Position numbers and translations under genes: made by a program
In this document: in pieces, positions 59,617-64,000 of the stretch
How the letters are laid out: the number at the start of each line of letters is the position of its first letter
How positions within the stretch are numbered: position 1 is the first letter of the stretch
Notes under the pieces: generated by a model
The model's input: only the letters and a program-made list of their open reading frames with translations
Database searches by the model: none
Told to the model about the DNA's origin: nothing
NCBI RefSeq assembly: GCF_900292035.1
Contig: NZ_OMPO01000001.1
Span: 1,433,192 to 1,497,191 of the forward strand
Direction: 5' to 3'
DNA from: Blastococcus sp. Marseille-P5729
GTDB lineage: Bacteria > Actinomycetota > Actinomycetes > Mycobacteriales > Antricoccaceae
DNA: 64,000 bases

Positions 59617-59697
59617 GCTGCGCACGGTCGTTGCGATCGTTCTCACGGCACGCCTCTGTAAGGATCTTGTAAACAACCTCCAGGCTACCCACCCCGG

Positions 59698-59829
59698 AGC
59701 GCCCGGCGACAGGGGTTAGCCCGCAGAACCAAGGTCGTGTGGCTGGCGGGCCGGTTCGCCGAGGTCAACCTCGTCACGCACCACGACGCCCGGCCCGTGG
59801 TGGTGGTGGGCGACCCGCATCACGAATAG
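59698..59829 (+). pseudogene. Coding-like tail fragment of unknown gene
   Basis: The frame ending TAG at 59827-59829 reads TKVVWLAGRFAEVNL, then VTHHDARPVVVVGDPHHE, with G or C in nearly every third position. There is no plausible start codon or ribosome site, and upstream codons lose coding character near 59700. A strong terminator follows. It looks like the surviving 3' end of a deleted gene; the family is not recognised. Confidence 0.4.
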
Positions 59830-59833
59830 AAAT

Positions 59834-59876
59834 GTGCCGCCGACCCATTCGCAAGCTCGGGGTCGGCGGCACTTTT
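59834..59876. terminator. Rho-independent terminator (13-bp stem, T-run)
   Basis: GTGCCGCCGACCC (59834-59846) pairs perfectly with GGGTCGGCGGCAC (59860-59872), followed by TTTT on the plus strand. On the minus strand the stem follows the tRNA 3' end and is followed by ATTTCTATT, so it can end transcripts from both directions. Confidence 0.85.
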
Positions 59877-59962
59877 GGCGGTGGCGGTGGGATTTGAACC
59901 CACGGAGGGGTTGCCTCACACGATTTCGAGTCGTGCTCCTTCGGCCGCTCGGACACGCCACC
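59876..59962 (-). tRNA. tRNA-Ser(CGA)
   Basis: On the minus strand GGTGGCG pairs with CGCCACC, with discriminator G and encoded CCA. The anticodon stem-loop GACTCGAAATC has anticodon CGA. A long variable arm (GTGAGGCAACCCCTCC) and T-loop GGTTCAAATCC complete a class II serine tRNA. It lies directly upstream of a terminator and 52 bases from tadA. Confidence 0.95.
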
Positions 59963-60014
59963 GTTGACCAGGGTACGGCATCCGCGCAACGTGAGGCGAG
60001 GCGGTATCGGGCCG

Positions 60015-60488
60015 TCAGTCGCGGCGCAGATCAAAGAACTCCCGCATCACCCCGGCGCACTCGGCACCCAATGACTCAGGCAGGTCCCACGGCCCGAGCA
60101 CTTCCGGACGGTGGTTCAGTCTCGGGTCGCGGACGACGTCCCACAGCGACACCACCGCGCCGGTCTTGGGCTCGAGGGCCCCAAAGACGATCCGCTCGAC
60201 CCGGGCCAGCACCGCCGCGCCGGCGCACATCGTGCACGGCTCGATCGTCACCACGAGGGTGTGCCCGTCGAGGCGCCACTCACCCGCCCGACGCGCCGCA
60301 GCGCGCAGCGCCAGGATCTCCGCGTGCGCCGTCGGGTCGTGATCCCGCTCGCGGGCATTGCCGCCCCGGCCGACGATCCGGCCATCAGGGGTCGTCACGA
60401 CCGCCCCGATCGGGATGTCACCGTGCTGGGTGGCCGCTCGCGCCTCTCCCAAGGCGACCCGCATCGCGGCGTCGTACGGCGTGCTCAT
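60015..60488 (-). CDS. tadA: tRNA-specific adenosine deaminase
   Basis: Deaminates A34 to inosine in tRNA-Arg(ACG). The 157 residues contain the zinc/catalytic motif TAHAEILALR and EPCTMCAGAAVLARVE, with GDIPIGAVV and the C-terminal ECAGVMREFF. ATG at 60488 is 6 bases after TATGGT (leaderless). It diverges from tyrA, as in mycobacteria. Confidence 0.94.
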   Translation of the reverse strand: MSTPYDAAMRVALGEARAATQHGDIPIGAVVTTPDGRIVGRGGNARERDHDPTAHAEILALRAAARRAGEWRLDGHTLVVTIEPCTMCAGAAVLARVERIVFGALEPKTGAVVSLWDVVRDPRLNHRPEVLGPWDLPESLGAECAGVMREFFDLRRD

Positions 60489-60494
60489 CCGCCC

Positions 60495-60525
60495 ACCATA
60501 CGGGCGCCAAGCCGGGCCGTAGGCT
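60495..60525. promoter_or_regulatory. Overlapping divergent promoters of tadA and tyrA
   Basis: Minus-strand TATGGT (60495-60500) is 6 bases before the tadA ATG. Plus-strand TAGGCT (60520-60525) is 6 bases before the tyrA ATG. The start codons are 43 bases apart, so each -35 falls on the opposite -10. Same design as cobQ/phosphatase. Confidence 0.5.
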
Positions 60526-60531
60526 GTCGGC

Positions 60532-61506
60532 ATGCGCACCCAAGGCCCCGTCGCGATCATCGGTCTCGGACTCATTGGCGGGTCGCTGGCGCTGCGGCTG
60601 CGCCGGGAGGATCAGCAGGTATGGGCGCACGCCCGATCGCCCGAGACCCGCAGCGCCGCCGAGCAGCACGGGATCAGGGCGTACGCCGACCTTCCCGAGA
60701 TGCTCACAGCTCTCCCCGAGGGTGCGACCCTGGTGATCGCCACCCCAATGGAGCCCGCTCTTGCGTCGCTGCCGAAGATCGCTGAGCACACCGGGGAGGG
60801 TGTCACCGTCACCGACGTCGTGTCGGTCAAGGGCCCGCTAGTCGCGGCAGCCAGGGAGGCTGGGCTCGCGCACCGGTTCGTCGGCGCGCACCCGATGGCC
60901 GGTACGGCAGAGTCCGGCTTCGACGCAGCCGACCCCGACCTGCTGACCGGGGCGACCTGGGTGATCACGCTGGATCAGGACACCGACCTGCAGCGGTGGG
61001 CTCAGGTGTGCGACCTCGCTCTGCAGGCCGGCGGGCGCGTCGTCCCGGCCGACAGCGAGTGGCACGATCACGCGGCGGCCTGGATCAGTCATCTCCCGCA
61101 CGTGCTCGCCGAGCTGCTGGCCTCCAACGTCGAGCCGCGGAGCCTGCTCGGTTCGCTCGCCGCCGGCTCCTACCGCGACGCGACCCGGGTGGCCCTCACC
61201 CGCCCGGAGCTGGTCGAGGCGATGCTCGTGGGCAACCGGCGAATGCTCACCGAGGCCCTGGAGAGCCTCCTGGACCAGCTCGAGCAGGCGACCCTCGGGG
61301 TGCGGGACGGCGACGTGCGGACGCTGCTCGAACGGGGGCACGCCAACCGCACCGAGTGGGAACAGCGACGCACCGAGACGGGCCCGGGCACGCGGTGCGA
61401 GCTATCCCTGGCATCGCCCGACATCCGCCAGCGACTGCTGGATCTGGGCGCGGCCGGCGGATTTGTTCTTTCCCATGAAAGCGGCAGGCTGACTGCACTA
61501 ACCTGA
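60532..61506 (+). CDS. tyrA: Prephenate dehydrogenase
   Basis: NAD(P)-dependent enzyme of 324 residues making 4-hydroxyphenylpyruvate for tyrosine. Rossmann motif IIGLGLIGGSLALRLR at the start, VTDVVSVKGPLVAAAR, and the catalytic His segment RFVGAHPMAGTAESGFD, with WHDHAAAWISHLPHVLAELL in the helical domain. The C-terminal part is of the dimerisation type, without a clear ACT domain. Leaderless start. Confidence 0.94.
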   Translation: MRTQGPVAIIGLGLIGGSLALRLRREDQQVWAHARSPETRSAAEQHGIRAYADLPEMLTALPEGATLVIATPMEPALASLPKIAEHTGEGVTVTDVVSVKGPLVAAAREAGLAHRFVGAHPMAGTAESGFDAADPDLLTGATWVITLDQDTDLQRWAQVCDLALQAGGRVVPADSEWHDHAAAWISHLPHVLAELLASNVEPRSLLGSLAAGSYRDATRVALTRPELVEAMLVGNRRMLTEALESLLDQLEQATLGVRDGDVRTLLERGHANRTEWEQRRTETGPGTRCELSLASPDIRQRLLDLGAAGGFVLSHESGRLTALT

Positions 61507-61567
61507 GTCCAGCATCGACCCACCCGCTGGCACAGCCCAACGCCCGCCGTCCTGCAAGTGAGGCAGC

Positions 61568-62566
61568 ATGGAATTCAACAGAGACGCGCGCATCGACACG
61601 TCTCAGATCGATGACGCACGCGGTCGCGGCGGCGGTGGCGGTGGTGGCTTCGGCTTCCCAGGCGGTGGCGGTGGACGGATGCCGATCCCGCTCCCCGGTG
61701 GCGCGGGCGGCAGCATGGGATGCCTCGGCGTCGTCGGCCTGATCATCTTCTTGATCATGCAGTTCTTCATGAGCGGAAGCGGTGGTGGCGGAGGCGGCGC
61801 GAGCTTCCCGCAGGACAACGGCAGCGGCGTCCCGGTCAACAACTTCAGCGCCGGCGACACGGGCGTCGACATCGAGTCGTGCAACTCCGACCCGAACGCG
61901 CTCGACCGCGACGACTGTCGCCTCGCCCTGATCATCAACAGCGTGAACGCCTTCTGGAAGCAGTACCTGCCCGAGGCCACGCCGCAGCAGATCCAGTACC
62001 GCACCGCCGTGACCCAGCTGTTCAGCGAGGGGACGGTCACCGGCTGCGGCCAGGCGACTTCCGCGGTCGGGCCGTTCTACTGCCCGAACGACGAGAAGAT
62101 CTACATCGACATGTCATTCTTCGACACCCAGCTGCAGCAGCTCGGCGCCGAGAACACCACCTTCGTCCAGGCGTACGTTGTCGCGCACGAGTACGGGCAC
62201 CACCTGCAGAACATCCTCGGCGTCCTCCAGCAGGGTCAGCAGATGGACCAGTCCGGCCCCAACTCCGGCGCCGTGCGCGTCGAGCTGATGGCCGACTGCC
62301 TGGCGGGCGTGTGGACCCACCACGCCACCGGCACCACCGACGAGTCGGGCGTGAAGATCATCAACTCGATCACCGACGAGGACATCCAGTCCGGCTTGAA
62401 CGCCGCATCGTCGATCGGTGATGACCACATCCAGGAGCAGACGCAAGGCCAGGTCAACCCCGAGTCGTTCACGCACGGCACCTCCCAGCAGCGCTACAAC
62501 TGGTTCAAGAAGGGCATCGACTCCGGCGAGCTCGGCCAGTGCGACACCTTCTCCGGCGGCATCTAG
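61568..62566 (+). CDS. YpfJ-type neutral zinc metallopeptidase
   Basis: Protein of 332 residues. A Gly-rich cytoplasmic N-terminus (GRGGGGGGGFGF, residues 19-30) precedes one membrane helix (GCLGVVGLIIFLIMQFFM) and an extracytoplasmic domain with zinc motif VAHEYGHHLQNILG and the third ligand region VELMADCLAGVW. Family function is unknown; the topology suggests a membrane-anchored peptidase. ATG 61568, with a weak GAGGCAGC upstream. Confidence 0.92.
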   Translation: MEFNRDARIDTSQIDDARGRGGGGGGGFGFPGGGGGRMPIPLPGGAGGSMGCLGVVGLIIFLIMQFFMSGSGGGGGGASFPQDNGSGVPVNNFSAGDTGVDIESCNSDPNALDRDDCRLALIINSVNAFWKQYLPEATPQQIQYRTAVTQLFSEGTVTGCGQATSAVGPFYCPNDEKIYIDMSFFDTQLQQLGAENTTFVQAYVVAHEYGHHLQNILGVLQQGQQMDQSGPNSGAVRVELMADCLAGVWTHHATGTTDESGVKIINSITDEDIQSGLNAASSIGDDHIQEQTQGQVNPESFTHGTSQQRYNWFKKGIDSGELGQCDTFSGGI

Positions 62567-62597
62567 AACGTTCGGCCTCACGTTGAAAGGAGCCCGC

Positions 62598-63440
62598 ATG
62601 GGCGCCCTCAAGAGCTACCTCGCCGAGTTCATCGGCACCATGGTCCTGGTGATCGGCGGCGTGGGAACCGCGGTGATCGCAGGCGACCAGGTCGGTTACC
62701 TCGGCATCGCCCTGGCCTTCGGCCTGACGCTGGTCTTCCTGGTCTACGCGATCGGACCGATCTCCGGCTGCCACGTCAACCCGGCAGTCACCCTGGGCCT
62801 GCTGGCCACGGGCAAGATCGCACTGAAGGACGCCATCGCGTACGTCGTCGCGCAGTTCCTGGGCGGCATCGCGGGCGCGGCGATCGTGTTCGGCATCGCG
62901 CACGGCAACCCGACGTACACCCGCTCCATCGACGGCCTCGGCGCGAACGGCTACGGCACCGGCAGCCCCGACGGGTACAGCCTCGCGTCGTCCTTCGGCG
63001 CCGAGATCGTGCTGACCTTCCTGCTGGTGTTCGTCGTCCTCGCCGCGACCGACCGGATCGGCACCGCGGCGCTCGCCGGCCTGGCGATCGGTACCACGCT
63101 GATCATCTGCCACCTCGTGGGCATCCCGATCACCGGCACCTCGGTGAACCCGGCCCGCTCGCTCGGCCCGGCGTTGTTCGCCGGCGGAGACGCGCTGAGC
63201 CAGTTGTGGCTGTTCCTGGTCGCCCCCGCCATCGGCGGAGTGATCGGCGCACTCGTCTACAACATCCTCTTCGGTCAGGACAAGGTCGGCTACGAGGGCG
63301 AGCTGAACGTCGACGGTCGAGAGGACGGCGATCCGCTCGACCGCACACCCGGCACTCGGGACGCCCGGCACGACGCGCTTTCGACGGCCGGCCGGGATGG
63401 CGCGGTCGATCCGTCGGCGCGCACCGACGACGCGCGGTAG
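62598..63440 (+). CDS. aqpZ: Aquaporin (MIP family), AqpZ-like
   Basis: Water channel of 280 residues with six helices and the two NPA boxes: SGCHVNPAVTLGLL (about residue 60) and GTSVNPARSLGPAL (about 185). Selectivity-filter residues are of the narrow, water-type pattern rather than a glycerol facilitator. A hydrophilic tail of about 50 residues follows the last helix. AAGGAG lies 6 bases before ATG 62598. No glycerol genes are adjacent. Confidence 0.93.
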   Translation: MGALKSYLAEFIGTMVLVIGGVGTAVIAGDQVGYLGIALAFGLTLVFLVYAIGPISGCHVNPAVTLGLLATGKIALKDAIAYVVAQFLGGIAGAAIVFGIAHGNPTYTRSIDGLGANGYGTGSPDGYSLASSFGAEIVLTFLLVFVVLAATDRIGTAALAGLAIGTTLIICHLVGIPITGTSVNPARSLGPALFAGGDALSQLWLFLVAPAIGGVIGALVYNILFGQDKVGYEGELNVDGREDGDPLDRTPGTRDARHDALSTAGRDGAVDPSARTDDAR

Positions 63441-63494
63441 CCGGGCCACGGTCTCCGCGGAGGGCGCGGCCTCCTGCGAGGGCGCGCCCTCCCG

Positions 63495-64000
63495 TCATGT
63501 CTGCGTAGCGTCCCGCCGACGAGTCAACCGTTCTACGAGCCGGTCGGGGAAGGTTCCGGCGGTCTCGAGCACAACGCGGCAGCGTGCATCGTCCTGGCGC
63601 GGAAACCCGCGGTAGCGGCCTCGGGTGTCGCAGATCGTTGCTCCCCTGCTGGGCCCGTCGGTGCAGTCGATCTCGACCCTGATGACGGGTGCGAGCATCG
63701 GCAGGACGTCGCCGACGGCGATCGCCGCAGCCAACGCGTCATGGCACGGGGAGCTGCGCTCGGTGTACGAGTCGGCGTGGAAGAACTCGAAGTAGAAGTC
63801 GGTGATCGCCGCGACGAAGCGGGCTGCCGGTTGGTCGCTGGCGGCTAGCGCAGCGCGGTGTCGCTCCGTGACCACCTCGCGCATCGTCACATCGAGCGGC
63901 ACGAGCGTGATCGGCCAGTCGGCGCTCAGCACCGCGTGGGCTGCCTCTGGGTCGTGCAGGATGTTGGCCTCGGCTGCTGCTGTCTGGTTGCCTGGCGCGT
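63495..64000 (-). CDS. Nucleoside hydrolase, C-terminal part (runs off the window)
   Basis: Inosine/uridine-preferring-type nucleoside hydrolase, hydrolysing ribonucleosides to base and ribose. The visible 168 codons include GNQTAAAEANILHDPEAA (the AE-N-DPEAA segment), TLVPLDVTMREVV, and the metal-site region SSPCHDALAAAIAVGD. The N-terminal DxDxxxDD motif lies outside. It ends at 63495, 54 bases from the convergent aquaporin gene. Confidence 0.88.
   Translation of the reverse strand, partial: APGNQTAAAEANILHDPEAAHAVLSADWPITLVPLDVTMREVVTERHRAALAASDQPAARFVAAITDFYFEFFHADSYTERSSPCHDALAAAIAVGDVLPMLAPVIRVEIDCTDGPSRGATICDTRGRYRGFPRQDDARCRVVLETAGTFPDRLVERLTRRRDATQT

Overview
The window is high-GC DNA whose genes almost all end codons in G or C. 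The gene order (aspartate kinase, leuA, ybaB-recR, dnaX, SRP RNA, tRNA-Ser, tadA, tyrA) is the one seen around ask-leuA-recR-dnaX-tadA-tyrA in Mycobacterium and relatives, so this is a chromosomal segment of an actinomycete. I cannot fix the genus; gene content would suit a free-living relative of Mycobacteriales or Geodermatophilales. Many genes appear to be transcribed without a leader: a TANNNT -10 element sits 6-8 bases before the start codon at about sixteen places.

Layout. 1-7.2 kb: start of lysC, a small Pro-rich membrane protein, a decayed acyl-CoA dehydrogenase, an erm methyltransferase behind a macrolide-sensing-type leader peptide, a VapBC pair, a GPH/MFS transporter, and leuA behind a Leu-rich leader peptide. 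7.2-8.9 kb: a storage-granule-like module (XRE regulator, phasin-like protein, PHA-depolymerase-like hydrolase). 9.0-12.8 kb: protocatechuate branch of the beta-ketoadipate pathway (pcaHGBC) with a divergent IclR regulator. 12.9-18.0 kb: a PhoP/PhoR-like two-component system next to a complete TatA/C/B translocase and its probable substrate, an intradiol-dioxygenase-like Tat lipoprotein; similar PhoP-type boxes precede both operons. 18.2-19.7 kb: pobA interrupted by an amber codon and an amidase remnant. 19.7-25 kb: ybaB, recR, dnaX, a Fic protein with a small partner, SRP RNA, DUF3817. 25-32 kb: glutaryl-CoA dehydrogenase, two DUF202 proteins, a cell-wall-anchored thioester/VaFE adhesin, DUF2568, and a thiolase/OB-fold pair.

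32.0-57.9 kb, bounded by tRNA-Ser(GGA) and, a little further on, tRNA-Ser(CGA): a nearly complete aerobic adenosylcobalamin pathway. It contains cobA, I/J, G, M, F, K, L, H, B/C, N plus ChlI/D, O, Q, D, U, S, T and the cobalt ECF transporter cbiMNQO. Three cobalamin riboswitches precede the chelatase ChlI/D, cbiM and cobN. CobI-CobJ, CobB-CobC and ChlI-ChlD are fused. A previously unlisted His/Pro-rich 45-residue ORF is translationally coupled between cobN and cobT.

58-64 kb: small lipoprotein, a membrane protein behind a CsoR-type palindrome, DoxX, tRNA-Ser(CGA), tadA and tyrA on overlapping divergent leaderless promoters, a YpfJ zinc peptidase, an aquaporin, and the C-terminal part of a nucleoside hydrolase.

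No CRISPR array, insertion sequence, prophage or rRNA was seen. The most worthwhile leads are the PhoP-box link between the two-component system and the dedicated Tat/dioxygenase operon, the erm leader, the CsoR-type operator, the Fic operator with its small partner, and the His-rich cobN-cobT ORF.
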